The translations under genes were made by a program, and so were the position numbers. Of a DNA stretch of 64,000 nucleotides, positions 43,334-53,329 are shown piece after piece. The stretch is from NCBI RefSeq assembly GCF_024730565.1, contig NZ_CP077725.1:1-64000 (forward strand), written 5' to 3'. The stretch is from Clostridium sp. CM027 (lineage in GTDB: Bacteria; Bacillota; Clostridia; Clostridiales; Clostridiaceae). Position 1 is the stretch's first letter. Every line of letters begins with the position of its first letter. The notes under the pieces were generated by a model that saw only the letters and a program-made list of their open reading frames with translations, made no database searches and was not told the origin of the DNA.

Positions 43334-44812
43334 TTACTCCTCGAGGGTTTCAGAATAATGAGTTAATAGACCTTGCTTTAGGTTCCATAAATTCCAAGAA
43401 AGATCCACATAATATGCATGAGGATTATCAAATCTTAAAACTTCTGTCCATAACTTAGATACTTCTTGTTCAGAAAATGCTTTTATTTCCATAACAGACG
43501 GAGATTCATAAATCTGCTGTCCATTTTCAAATAGTTTAACCATAAGTTCTTTTACATAGTAATGTTTAAGATTTTTCTTTTTCCAGGTATAAACTGGATT
43601 AAATATTTCAAGTGGTCTACTTTCATCGATTTTCTCATCATGTAAGGTAATAAAATCTGCAATGGCCTTGTGTGATGTTTTATCGAAAATTCTATATAAT
43701 TTTTTAAAAGCAGGATTGATGATTTTTTCTGCATTCTCACTAATCTTAATTTTTGGTATTATTTCTCCATCATTCTCAACTGCAACGAGTTTATAAACAC
43801 CGCCAAACACTGGTTCCGATCTTGCAGTAATAAGTCTCTCACCAACACCAAAGTTATCAATTTGTGCCCCATTTTCCAAAACACCGCTTATAATATATTC
43901 ATCCAGTGAGTTAGAAACCGTAATCTTTACATCTGAGTATCCAGCTTCATCTAAAATTACTCTAACTTTTTTAGTTAGATAGGTAATATCACCACTATCA
44001 ATTCGTATTCCTTTAGGTCTTTTACCCATAGGTTTAAGTACATCATTAAATACTTTTATGGCATTTAGAATCCCAGAGCGTAGTACGTTATAAGTATCTA
44101 TAAGAAGTACACAGTTATCGGGGTAGGTTATAGTCCAAGATTTAAAGGCATCATATTCAGTATCAAAAAGCTGTACCCAACTATGAGCCATAGTTCCAAT
44201 GGCTGGGATATCAAACATTTCTTCAGCGATAGTGCAAGCAGTACCAACACAACCACCAATAACGGCGGCACGTGCTCCATATATAGCGCCATCATAGCCT
44301 TGAGCACGCCTAGAACCAAATTCCATAACAGGTCTACCCTTTGCGGCTCTACATATTCTACTCGCTTTTGTAGCTATTAAAGTTTGATGATTTATTGTGA
44401 GTAGTATCATTGTCTCAACAAATTGAGCTTGTATAATAGGTCCTTTAACTATAACCAAGGGTTCACCAGGAAAAACAGGATAACCTTCTGGCACCGCCCA
44501 GACATCACAAGAAAATTTAAAATCCTTTAAATAATCTATAAAATCATCTGAAAAATCATTTTTGCTTTTTAGATAGGATATATCATCATTTGAAAATTTC
44601 AAATTAGAAAGATATTCAAGTAATTGTTGTACCCCGGCCATAATACAATATCCACCACCGTCAGGTATTCGTCTAAAAAACATATCAAAGTAGGCAATTT
44701 TATCTTGAACATTATTATCTAAATAACCGTTTGCCATAGTTAATTCGTAAAAGTCTACCAGCATTGTTAGGTTTCTTTCGTTCCTCACATTAAAATCTTT
44801 TGAGTGTTTCAT
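43334..44812 (-). CDS. pncB: nicotinate phosphoribosyltransferase
   Basis: Makes nicotinate mononucleotide from nicotinate and PRPP in NAD salvage. It is 492 aa, the Gram-positive long type. Recognised by LTMLVDFYELTMANGYL near the N terminus, MEFGSRRAQGYDGAIYGARA (about 168-187), IGTMAHSWVQ and GIRIDSGDITYLTKK. Its start ATG follows GGGGAAAAATT. The downstream gene is the HesB-like protein. Confidence 0.95.
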   Translation of the reverse strand: MKHSKDFNVRNERNLTMLVDFYELTMANGYLDNNVQDKIAYFDMFFRRIPDGGGYCIMAGVQQLLEYLSNLKFSNDDISYLKSKNDFSDDFIDYLKDFKFSCDVWAVPEGYPVFPGEPLVIVKGPIIQAQFVETMILLTINHQTLIATKASRICRAAKGRPVMEFGSRRAQGYDGAIYGARAAVIGGCVGTACTIAEEMFDIPAIGTMAHSWVQLFDTEYDAFKSWTITYPDNCVLLIDTYNVLRSGILNAIKVFNDVLKPMGKRPKGIRIDSGDITYLTKKVRVILDEAGYSDVKITVSNSLDEYIISGVLENGAQIDNFGVGERLITARSEPVFGGVYKLVAVENDGEIIPKIKISENAEKIINPAFKKLYRIFDKTSHKAIADFITLHDEKIDESRPLEIFNPVYTWKKKNLKHYYVKELMVKLFENGQQIYESPSVMEIKAFSEQEVSKLWTEVLRFDNPHAYYVDLSWNLWNLKQGLLTHYSETLEE

Positions 44813-44951
44813 AATTTTTCCCCTTTGAAATTTAATAAAAGTATATAATGAAATTATAACATAATTATATATTAATGTTTAGATAAGATTATTAAAATAG
44901 TAAATTGGGTATAAGCATAATATATGAGCAATTTAAAGTAGGTGGATGAAA

Positions 44952-47000
44952 GTGGAGACAAAACATAATATGGATAATAAAATAGTAAGCAAGAAAATAA
45001 ATTCGAAATTAAGTAAAGAGCAAAAGGATGCTGTTTATTCTGTTAACAGAAATTTATTAGTAACAGCAGGACCGGGTAGTGGTAAAACAGTAGTTATTGT
45101 TAATAGGATTGTTCATTTAATAAATGAGAAAAATGTTAAACCAAAAAACATTATTGTCATTACTTTTACAAGAGCTGCGGCTATTAATATGAAAAGTAGA
45201 TATGTTGCTATTAATGGAAAGGAGAGGGTTCCGTTTTTTGGAACATTTCATGGTTTGTTTTATAAGATTCTTAAGAACTATTACGGACAGATAAACATAG
45301 TAGATACACTAGAGGTATATAAACTCATAAAAAATGTACTTATGTCATATTTGGATGAGGTAGGTGATGAAAAAGTAAAGGAAGTTATAAATAATATTTC
45401 AGTATTCAAAACAAGTGGAAAGCTAATGGAAAATTTCTCTCCAAGTATTGATAAAGGAATCTTTATAGCGGCCTATAACATTTATGAGCAGTATAGAAAA
45501 GAAAAAAACTTATTTGATTTTGATGATCTTCAAATAGGGTGCAGAGATCTGTTTATAAAAAATTACACAATACTTAAGGGGTATAGAAGTTTATTTAAAC
45601 ATATTTTAGTAGATGAATTTCAAGATTGTGATTCTATGCAAGTTGAGATACTAAAGCTTTTAAATGAAGAAAATTCTATTTTTGCAGTAGGAGACGAGGA
45701 CCAATGTATTTATGGTTTTAGAGGGTCGAATCCTGAGTGCATGGTTAAGTTTTCAGAGCATTTTGTAGGTGGAGGGAAATTACCCTTGTCTACTAACTAT
45801 AGATGTCCAAAGAATATAGTAGAAATATCCATGAACATTATAAAAAATAACGACTTGAGAAATGAAAAGGATATAACAGCATTTAAGCAGTATGATGGCA
45901 TCGTTGCAGTACTTAACAATGTAAATGAGAACTCACAGGCAGAGGAAATTAGCTGTATTATTCAAAAATATAAGGAAAATAATGAAAAAAATTATAGAGA
46001 TAATGCCATATTGTACAGAACAAACGTAGAGTGCAGAAGTCTAATAGATGTCTTTATCAAAAAAAGAATACCTTTTAAGCTTTTAGACAAGGAGTATGAC
46101 TTTTTTCAACATTTCATTTGTAAAGATATAATTGCATATTTTAAATTAAGTATTGATAAAAGTGATAGAGAGAGTTTTGTCAGAATAATTAATAAGCCCT
46201 TTAGATATATAAGTAAACTAAATTTAGATAAATTAAAAAGAAATCCCGTAAAAGAAGACTGTTTTGAAATGCTAAAAGATATTGAAGAAATACCGGTATT
46301 TCAAATGAAGATGCTAGATAAGTTAAAAAAGGATATACATTTTTTAAATAAAATTTCATTAGAAAACGCTATAGATAATTTAGTCTTAAGTATAGGATAT
46401 CATGATTATATTAAAGGGTATTGCACTAAATTTAAGATAGATTTAGGTGAGATGGAGGATGTTATTGACGAGTTTAGACAATCAGCAGAAGGATATAACT
46501 CTATAATAACTTTTCTAGCCCATGTGGACCAGGTTAAAGAGGAAATTAGTAAGCATAAGAAAAATATAGATGAGGATGCAGTAATACTTAGTACAATTCA
46601 CGGTGTTAAAGGTATGGAGTTTGAAAATGTATACTTAATAAATTGCAATGAGGAAAATATCCCCCATGTAAATAGTATAGATAATAACCTAGAGGAAGAA
46701 AGAAGACTATTTTATGTTGGAATTACAAGAGCTATAAACAATGTTTGGCTATGCATTAGTAAAAATGTAAAAGGAAAAGCGAAAGAAACCTCACGATTTA
46801 TTAGAGAGTGCAATATTTTAGGATCAAGCGATTCGGATTTACCTTTTAAAGAAGGCGATGCGGTGATGCATAAAAGTTTTGGGAGTGGAGTCGTAATTGC
46901 AATTACTAGTAAAGAGTTAGAGATTAAGTTTGAGGGAGAAATTATAAGAAAATTTGACGTCAATGTATTGTATAATAACTCTTTAATTTCAAAAGTATAG
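44952..47000 (+). CDS. UvrD/Rep-type DNA helicase
   Basis: A 682-aa superfamily 1A helicase. Motif I is TAGPGSGKTVV (about 36-46), motif II VDEFQDCDSMQ, motif III GDEDQCIYGFRGS, motif IV-type LSTNYRCP, and motif VI YVGITRAI. The C-terminal 50 residues (GDAVMHKSFGSGVVIAI) form a small domain as in PcrA-like helicases. AGGTGG abuts the ATG at 44946 with no spacing; the GTG at 44952 is 6 bases away, and I take it as start. Role in repair or conflict resolution is inferred from the family. Confidence 0.9.
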   Translation: METKHNMDNKIVSKKINSKLSKEQKDAVYSVNRNLLVTAGPGSGKTVVIVNRIVHLINEKNVKPKNIIVITFTRAAAINMKSRYVAINGKERVPFFGTFHGLFYKILKNYYGQINIVDTLEVYKLIKNVLMSYLDEVGDEKVKEVINNISVFKTSGKLMENFSPSIDKGIFIAAYNIYEQYRKEKNLFDFDDLQIGCRDLFIKNYTILKGYRSLFKHILVDEFQDCDSMQVEILKLLNEENSIFAVGDEDQCIYGFRGSNPECMVKFSEHFVGGGKLPLSTNYRCPKNIVEISMNIIKNNDLRNEKDITAFKQYDGIVAVLNNVNENSQAEEISCIIQKYKENNEKNYRDNAILYRTNVECRSLIDVFIKKRIPFKLLDKEYDFFQHFICKDIIAYFKLSIDKSDRESFVRIINKPFRYISKLNLDKLKRNPVKEDCFEMLKDIEEIPVFQMKMLDKLKKDIHFLNKISLENAIDNLVLSIGYHDYIKGYCTKFKIDLGEMEDVIDEFRQSAEGYNSIITFLAHVDQVKEEISKHKKNIDEDAVILSTIHGVKGMEFENVYLINCNEENIPHVNSIDNNLEEERRLFYVGITRAINNVWLCISKNVKGKAKETSRFIRECNILGSSDSDLPFKEGDAVMHKSFGSGVVIAITSKELEIKFEGEIIRKFDVNVLYNNSLISKV

Positions 47001-47027
47001 CAAATGTAATGCAATACATAACAACAA

Positions 47028-47055
47028 TTGACAAAGTATGTAAATATGGTATACT
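47028..47055 (+). promoter_or_regulatory. promoter of 47089 gene
   Basis: TTGACA (47028-47033) and TATACT (47050-47055), 16-base spacer. Confidence 0.65.
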
Positions 47056-47088
47056 GAAAAATGAATTGTGTATTAAGGAGGGTATTTA

Positions 47089-47388
47089 ATGGTTGCCTTT
47101 AAGCAAATGTGGGATGATGTAAGGTTAATTTTGTCAAATGGAAAGCACTCAGATATAGAAATTGTGGAGAGATTTAACTGTGGATTTACAGTTAAAGAGA
47201 GAGGTAATATAATTTTTATTACAAGAGATGACTTCGTGGATTTTTGGTGCAAGCTATTGTACTATAATGAATTATCATTGGAACAGGCTTTAAAAGATGA
47301 TAAATCAAAACCAAAATACATTTATACTATTATAAAAAAATTACCTTATGTATCAGAAAGTTCCGGTGTAATTAAGTTATTACAGTAG
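47089..47388 (+). CDS. uncharacterised 99-aa protein
   Basis: Small soluble protein starting MVAFKQMWDDVRLILSNGK, with no signal peptide or membrane helix. The middle, FNCGFTVKERGNIIFITRDDFVDFW, looks like a beta-strand pair followed by a helix. I do not recognise the family. AAGGAGGGTATTTA precedes the ATG and a consensus promoter lies upstream, so the gene is probably real and monocistronic. Confidence 0.75.
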   Translation: MVAFKQMWDDVRLILSNGKHSDIEIVERFNCGFTVKERGNIIFITRDDFVDFWCKLLYYNELSLEQALKDDKSKPKYIYTIIKKLPYVSESSGVIKLLQ

Positions 47389-47413
47389 TTTTATTGAATG
47401 TTACAATATAATT

Positions 47414-47450
47414 TTATTAAGCTCATATTCTATGAATATGAGCTTAATAA
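47414..47450 (+). terminator. hairpin after 47089 gene
   Basis: 17-bp perfect stem TTATTAAGCTCATATTC / GAATATGAGCTTAATAA with a 3-base loop and a weak T tract. Confidence 0.65.
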
Positions 47451-47526
47451 TTTAATTTACAGTGATGGGAATAATAGGAATGTAATTGAAATATATTGGG
47501 AAAAATAGCGTAAAGGGGTGTATATA

Positions 47527-48699
47527 GTGAATTTTTTAGATATGGCAAAAAATATTGAAAGTGAATTAATAGACATAAGAAGAGGCTTTCATGAAAACCC
47601 TGAATTAGGGTTTGATTTATTTAAAACCTCCCAGAAGGTAAAAGATTTTTTATTAAAGGAAGGCATTGAGTTTTATGAGGTAGCACAAACGGGAATCTGT
47701 GCTATTATTAGAGGCAAAGGTGAAAAAACTATTGCTTTAAGGGCAGATATGGATGCACTTCCATTGCAAGATAAGAAAATATGTGATTACTCCTCTAAAA
47801 TTAATGGTAAAATGCATGCTTGTGGACATGATGCTCATACCACTATACTTTTGGGTGCAGCTAAGATATTAAATAGCATGAAGGATAAAATTCCAGGAAA
47901 TGTTAAACTTTTATTTGAGCCAGCAGAAGAAACAACTGGTGGTTCACCTTTAATGATTAAAGAAGGAGTACTAGAAAATCCTAATGTGGATGCTATTATT
48001 GGGCTTCATGTAGAAGAATTTTTAGAGGCTGGAACCGTTGGTTTAAAAAGAGGCGTAGCTTATGCAGCATCGAATCCATTTACTATAAAAGTAGTAGGTA
48101 AAGGAGGACATGGTGCAAGCCCACATATGACGGTTGATCCCATTGTAATAGCTAGCAATGTTATTATTTCACTTCAAAACATTGTAAGCCGCGAAATTCC
48201 ACCTACAGATCCTGCAGTAATTACTATAGGATCAATTCATGGAGGTACAGCTCAAAATATTATACCCGAAGAGGTTACAATATCGGGAATTATTAGAACT
48301 ATGAAGAGTGAACATAGAGAATATATAAAGACCAGATTAGTTCAGGTAGTGGAAGGCATCGTTACCGCTATGAGAGGGGAATGTGAAATTAGTATTGAGG
48401 AAAGCTATCCTTGTCTTTATAATAATGATAAGCTTGCAGAGATGTTTGAAAGTAAAGCAAGTCAAGTTATTTCTGAGAGTAATGTTTATAAATTAGATCA
48501 GCCTACTATGGGTGTGGAAAGTTTTGCTTATTTCTCTATGGAAAGGCCAGCACTATTTTATTTTTTAGGAAGTGGTAATAAAGAAAAAGGTATAGTAAAC
48601 CCGGCTCATGGTAGTTTATTTGATATAGATGAGAGTTGTATATCAATAGGTGTAGCTATGCAATGTACATTAGCTTATGAATTTTTATTGAATTCATAA
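47527..48699 (+). CDS. M20 family amidohydrolase/peptidase
   Basis: A 390-aa metal-dependent hydrolase of the M20D (IAA-amino acid hydrolase/hippurate hydrolase-like) group. Marks are IRRGFHENPELGFDLFKTS, ADMDALPLQDK, HACGHDAHTT near 97-106 and FEPAEETTGG. A dimerisation domain starts near 180. It releases an acyl group from N-acyl amino acids or related amides; the physiological substrate cannot be told. AAAGGGGTG fits the GTG at 47527 rather than the GTG at 47518. Confidence 0.92.
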   Translation: MNFLDMAKNIESELIDIRRGFHENPELGFDLFKTSQKVKDFLLKEGIEFYEVAQTGICAIIRGKGEKTIALRADMDALPLQDKKICDYSSKINGKMHACGHDAHTTILLGAAKILNSMKDKIPGNVKLLFEPAEETTGGSPLMIKEGVLENPNVDAIIGLHVEEFLEAGTVGLKRGVAYAASNPFTIKVVGKGGHGASPHMTVDPIVIASNVIISLQNIVSREIPPTDPAVITIGSIHGGTAQNIIPEEVTISGIIRTMKSEHREYIKTRLVQVVEGIVTAMRGECEISIEESYPCLYNNDKLAEMFESKASQVISESNVYKLDQPTMGVESFAYFSMERPALFYFLGSGNKEKGIVNPAHGSLFDIDESCISIGVAMQCTLAYEFLLNS

Positions 48700-48851
48700 C
48701 ACATATTAGTATATAATTGATATTTGATGTGATTTTTTTAAATGTATTATAATTTATTACAAAATAAAAGGGTGATTTTTTATAAAATAAATTAGATTAT
48801 ATATAGAATTCGTCAATAGATAACAAGAGATAAAAGAAATAGGAGGATTAT

Positions 48852-49805
48852 ATGAGGATAGAAATTGGAGCGAATGAAGCGGGACAAAGAACGGATAAAT
48901 TCATGAGAAAAGTACTTGGTGATGTGCCGTTAAGTAAAATATATAAAGCTTTTAGAAAAGGTGATATTAGGGTTAATGGTAACAAAATCAAGGAAAAACA
49001 TTCTTTAGTACAAGGCGATATTGTTGAAACAAAATATATTACAAGTGAGTTTAAAAAAGAAGAGTTTAAAAGAATTGAAAACAATTTAAAAATTACATTT
49101 GAGGATGCTAATATATTAATGGTTGAAAAATGGCCGGGAGTTTTAGTTCATTCTGATAAAAAAGATGGCGAAGCTACTTTAATAGATTATGTGCTTTCTT
49201 ATTTATATGATAAGGGAGATTATCAGCCAGAAAATGAAATAACATTTAAACCAGCACCTTGTAATAGATTAGATAGAAATACTTCAGGTATAGTTATGTT
49301 TGGTAAGAACTTTAAATCTCTTAAACTTTTAAATGAAATGGTAAGAGAAAGAAATGTTGAAAAATATTATATGGCTTTAGTAAGAAACAGAATTAAAGAT
49401 GGGGTTTACGAGGGATATATATATAAAAATGAGGATGCAAATATATCACAGGTATTTGACACCGAGATGCCAGATACAAAAAAAATAGCAATGGAAGTTA
49501 AAACGTTGCAAAGTTGTGGTACATTTTCTTTAATAGATATTAATCTTTTAACAGGAAGAAGCCATCAACTTAGAGCGCATTTAAGCCATTTGGGTAATTC
49601 TATTGTTGGTGATTCAAAATATGGAGATAAAAAAATGAATAGTTTCTTTAACAACAAATATGGTTTAGATTACCAATATTTATATGCGTATAAGGCAATG
49701 TTTAAGAATTGCCCGGATGATTTATCTTATATGGAGAATAAAACTATTGCAGAGAGTTTACCACCAATATTAAAAAAGATTAAAAAGGATGTATTTAAAT
49801 TTTAG
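48852..49805 (+). CDS. RluA-family pseudouridine synthase
   Basis: A 317-aa enzyme that isomerises uridine in rRNA or tRNA. An N-terminal S4 domain (about 13-75, IYKAFRKGDIRVNGNKIKE) precedes the catalytic domain, with the nucleophile Asp141 in NRLDRNTSGIVMF and LLTGRSHQLRAHLSHLG near 235. Close in layout to RluC/RluD; the target position cannot be inferred. AGGAGGATTAT precedes the ATG. Confidence 0.93.
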   Translation: MRIEIGANEAGQRTDKFMRKVLGDVPLSKIYKAFRKGDIRVNGNKIKEKHSLVQGDIVETKYITSEFKKEEFKRIENNLKITFEDANILMVEKWPGVLVHSDKKDGEATLIDYVLSYLYDKGDYQPENEITFKPAPCNRLDRNTSGIVMFGKNFKSLKLLNEMVRERNVEKYYMALVRNRIKDGVYEGYIYKNEDANISQVFDTEMPDTKKIAMEVKTLQSCGTFSLIDINLLTGRSHQLRAHLSHLGNSIVGDSKYGDKKMNSFFNNKYGLDYQYLYAYKAMFKNCPDDLSYMENKTIAESLPPILKKIKKDVFKF

Positions 49806-49808
49806 AGG

Positions 49809-50009
49809 ATGAGTTTAACGACATTTCAGAAGGAAAGTCTCCCACTTCTATAAGTGAGAGTTACCTACTATAAGTAGGCGTTACTTGCCCTAACAAATAG
49901 AAAACTTCAGGGGGAGTATAAATCTCCTTCTGAAGTCGTCAATGCATCTTCTGTGAAGATGTTGCAGCACCGCAGGTGATGATTTAACGACCCAGGAGAT
50001 GATTTAATG
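49809..50009 (+). repeat. dispersed palindromic repeat, copy C (full length)
   Basis: The sense-strand copy of a modular repeat. The 5' module is near GATGAGTTTAACGACATTTC. Hairpin 1 is TCTCCCACTTC / AAGTGAGAG. An extra CCTACT-ATA-AGTAGG hairpin, absent from copy D, follows. Hairpin 2 is ACTTCAG-GG-GGAG / CTCC-TT-CTGAAGT (about 49904-49936). The 3' module is CACC-GCA-GGTG at about 49968-49978. A second CAGGAGATGATTTAATG at its end provides the Shine-Dalgarno and start codon of the flippase gene. Confidence 0.8.
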
Positions 50010-51635
50010 AGTGAACAAGCAAATTCAAATAAACAATCTACAACAAAAGGTTTTGCCATATTATCTGCGGCAGGTTTTATGGTTAAGGTTTTATCACTAC
50101 TTTATATACCTTTTTTAGGGAAAATACTAGGAGAGGATGGGTTAGGGGTATATTATTCAGCATACAGTATATTTACATATGTATATATATTAACAAATGC
50201 TGGTATTCCTGTGGCTATTTCTAAGATAGTATCAGAGCTCATAGCGGTAGGTAATTATAAGGATGCTGTAAAGACTTTTAAAATAGCTAGATTTTCGCTT
50301 TTGATATTAGGGATAGTTATGTCACTTTTAATGCTTATTTTCGTAGTACCTATAGCTAATGCAACCGAGAGTGATACTGCAAAATTAGCAATCATGGCAC
50401 TCGCTCCAACTATTCTATTATCATCTGTATTATCAGCTTATAGAGGTTATTTTCAAGGGAGAGGGAATATGACCCCCACTGCTGTATCACAAGTATTAGA
50501 ACAAATTGCAAATACTATATTTAGTTTAGTTTTTGCAGCGTGTTTTATAAAATATGGGCTAGCAGAAGGAGCGGCAGGCGGAACTATTGGAACAACTGTA
50601 GGAGCACTGGTTGCGGTAATATATATGATTTATGCTTATAAAAAAAATAGAATTTTTATAGTTCCAAAAGGGTATAATAAGTTAAATATAAAGAGATTAA
50701 CTACTAAAAAAATAATAAAAAAGCTATTGGGTGTTGCCGTGCCAATGACAATATGTTTAGGAATACAACAATCAGGATTATTGATTGATTTAGGGGTAGT
50801 TAAATCAAGAATGTTATCTTCTGGAATGGATAAAGTGCAGGTTAGTATTTTATGGGGTGTGTTAAGTAAATATACGACATTAATAAATGTGCCTATAGCT
50901 ATTATTACAGCTCTAGCCATGACTATTCTGCCTTCTATATCCGGCTTAATGGCACTTAAGGACAAAAAAGCTGTAAGAAGTAAAATTGATTATGCTTTTA
51001 GGCTGTGTTTTTTGGTGGCAGTACCTTCCGCAGTTGGACTTGCAGTTTTAGCTAAACCCATAGTATATTTAATCCAATATGGGTCTGACGTTTCAAGATT
51101 ACTTACATATGGATCAGTGGTAATAATACTTATGGCTGTGGTTAGTATTCAAACTTCAATTCTTCAGGGGCTTGGAAAACTTTACTTAGTTACAATTTAT
51201 GCAGTTCTGGGATTGATAGGAAAAATAATTACTAATTATATTTTTGTAGCAATTCCAACACTTAATGTATTAGGGGCTGTTATGGCCAACGGAGTAAGTT
51301 TTGCAATAATTTTGATGTTGAACTATAATACTATGAACAAAGCGCTAGGGATTAGAATTAAACTAGCTAGTCATGCAATAAAACCCATAATAGCATCAGG
51401 GGTTATGGCTGTAGTTGCAGGGTTCATGTATACTATCTTAAATTTTATATTCAGTCATATTAAACAAGGATATTTTGCTAATGCTGTTTCTATATTATTT
51501 ACTATATGCTTAGCTATATTAACTTATTTCTTCGCATTAGTGATTATAGGTGGAATAACTAAAGATGATTTGGATGTATTTCCAAGAAAGATTAAGAAAC
51601 TTATACCTAAGTATATTTTACAAAGAATTAAATAA
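50007..51635 (+). CDS. polysaccharide/lipid flippase, SpoVB/MurJ-like
   Basis: A 542-aa integral membrane protein with about 14 hydrophobic helices, of the MviN/MurJ-SpoVB branch of the MOP superfamily. Typical is the start GFAILSAAGFMVKVLSLLYIPFLGKILGEDGLGVY. It likely flips a lipid-linked cell-wall or polysaccharide precursor. Start codon and ribosome binding site lie in the dispersed repeat copy C. Convergent with a paralogue at 51722-53221. Confidence 0.9.
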   Translation: MSEQANSNKQSTTKGFAILSAAGFMVKVLSLLYIPFLGKILGEDGLGVYYSAYSIFTYVYILTNAGIPVAISKIVSELIAVGNYKDAVKTFKIARFSLLILGIVMSLLMLIFVVPIANATESDTAKLAIMALAPTILLSSVLSAYRGYFQGRGNMTPTAVSQVLEQIANTIFSLVFAACFIKYGLAEGAAGGTIGTTVGALVAVIYMIYAYKKNRIFIVPKGYNKLNIKRLTTKKIIKKLLGVAVPMTICLGIQQSGLLIDLGVVKSRMLSSGMDKVQVSILWGVLSKYTTLINVPIAIITALAMTILPSISGLMALKDKKAVRSKIDYAFRLCFLVAVPSAVGLAVLAKPIVYLIQYGSDVSRLLTYGSVVIILMAVVSIQTSILQGLGKLYLVTIYAVLGLIGKIITNYIFVAIPTLNVLGAVMANGVSFAIILMLNYNTMNKALGIRIKLASHAIKPIIASGVMAVVAGFMYTILNFIFSHIKQGYFANAVSILFTICLAILTYFFALVIIGGITKDDLDVFPRKIKKLIPKYILQRIK

Positions 51636-51690
51636 AAAAAGTATATATTACTATTAATGCATTTTATACGTAATATATACTTTTTTTTAT
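51636..51690. terminator. bidirectional terminator between the two flippase genes
   Basis: AAAAAGTATATATTAC / GTAATATATACTTTTT stem with a T run on both strands. Confidence 0.8.
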
Positions 51691-51721
51691 TCATCTCTCC
51701 AATTCACAAAAAAATATCTGA

Positions 51722-53221
51722 TTATTTTCTTTTTTTTGTAAGCAGGATAGAAAATAGTAAAAGGGAGAAGCCAGTAGCAATAATTATTATGTTTTTAGTA
51801 ACAAAGATAGAATTTGGCAACGTAGTATTTAAAATTTTTAATACAAAGTATAAGAGTGTGCTAAGACAGACATCAGTTAAAATTTCGCCTACTGAAAACT
51901 GTATATAGCAGCTTTTTTTAATTGCAATAATATTTAATATAAAGCTTATAATAGAGCTTATAATGAGAGCTATGCCGTAACCTAGAATGTTTAATTTTGG
52001 GATACCTAATAATACATATAGTAAAACAAGTTCAAGAATAGAGGTTACTATAGAATTTATTAAAAGAGATTTTTGTTTGCCAAGTCCGTTTAAAATTCCA
52101 AAGGTTGAACCAGACATATACATGAATGGCGCACTTAAGGAAGCAAGCCGTATGTAAACACCTAAGTCATATCTGTCGAAAAATAATTTTCCAAGGGAGT
52201 CTCCAGTACATAAACATATTATCATAGTTGAAAGTCCTAGTAAAAACGAAACTTTTATAACTTCGCGGACTCTACGCTCCAAACCGTTATAATCATTTTT
52301 ACTAATACTTTTAGAAATATCTGGAGTTAAGATGGTTGACATGGATATTACAATAATAAAAGGAAAGAACACAATGCTCATAGCCATACCTGAAAATTTA
52401 CCTATTAAGGATAAACTCTGCGTATACTCTATGCCTGCAGAAACTAGTCGCCCAGGGACAATCAATGTTGATAGCGCGGAAATTACAGTGTTTAAAAAGC
52501 CATTTAAACATAATGGGAATGAAACAACAAGGACATTAAATAAAAGTTGGGCCCTTCCTTCAGTTTTTTTATTGTAATTCTTAAATTTGGTTTTACTTTT
52601 TTCATAGAAGATAAAGAGTAGAATAAAACTTATAAGTTCCCCAATGGATAAGGCGATATATGTAGCAGTTACGGTAGTAGTTACATTTTTTAATGCGAAA
52701 AAATTTATAATTCCAAGTATTATGCCCATTCTTACGGTCTTTTCAACAATATCTATGATTGCAGGTACTTTAACATTGGAAATACCGTAGAAATAACCCT
52801 TATATATAGATGAAAGAGCAACAAAGATTAAAGCCGGGCAAATAACCCAAAGGGAGTATAATGTTCTTTGATCTTTTATTATATATGTACTAATAAAAGG
52901 TGAAAAAATAAATACTAAAGCTGCTATTAATATAGAAAATGCAAAATCAAAAACTAAGGCAGTATGTATAGATTTGTTTAAACTACCGTAATCCTTTAAT
53001 TCGTAATAGGATGAAGCTTCTTTTGAAATAGCTGTTACCATTCCACCGCAAATAAGGCAAGTGAATAAATCATAAATAGGCATTACAAGGCTATATAATC
53101 CCATACCTTCTGCACCTAATTTTTTTGAAAGTAAAATCGAAAACATAAACCTTAATATACCAGCAGTTAAATTTGATACGGTGAGTATTATTGAGTCTCT
53201 ATAGAAATTATCTTTAATCAT
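51722..53221 (-). CDS. spoVB: SpoVB-type flippase
   Basis: A 499-aa polytopic membrane protein of the same superfamily as the convergent gene. It starts SIILTVSNLTAGILRFMFSILLSKKLGAEGMGLYSL and has about 14 helices. The length and N terminus resemble stage V sporulation protein B, thought to move cortex or wall precursors across the membrane. AAGGAGGATCCTTTT precedes the ATG. An inverse-oriented copy of the dispersed repeat lies about 110 bases upstream. The symbol is by likeness only. Confidence 0.82.
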   Translation of the reverse strand: MIKDNFYRDSIILTVSNLTAGILRFMFSILLSKKLGAEGMGLYSLVMPIYDLFTCLICGGMVTAISKEASSYYELKDYGSLNKSIHTALVFDFAFSILIAALVFIFSPFISTYIIKDQRTLYSLWVICPALIFVALSSIYKGYFYGISNVKVPAIIDIVEKTVRMGIILGIINFFALKNVTTTVTATYIALSIGELISFILLFIFYEKSKTKFKNYNKKTEGRAQLLFNVLVVSFPLCLNGFLNTVISALSTLIVPGRLVSAGIEYTQSLSLIGKFSGMAMSIVFFPFIIVISMSTILTPDISKSISKNDYNGLERRVREVIKVSFLLGLSTMIICLCTGDSLGKLFFDRYDLGVYIRLASLSAPFMYMSGSTFGILNGLGKQKSLLINSIVTSILELVLLYVLLGIPKLNILGYGIALIISSIISFILNIIAIKKSCYIQFSVGEILTDVCLSTLLYFVLKILNTTLPNSIFVTKNIIIIATGFSLLLFSILLTKKRK

Positions 53222-53329
53222 AAAAGGATCCTCCTTGTTCTTCTACCTGGGGAGATAACAGTTATTTATAATTAGTATGTGAAATTTAATAATTATATTC
53301 TGTAAATCATCATCTGAGATGTTGAAATG

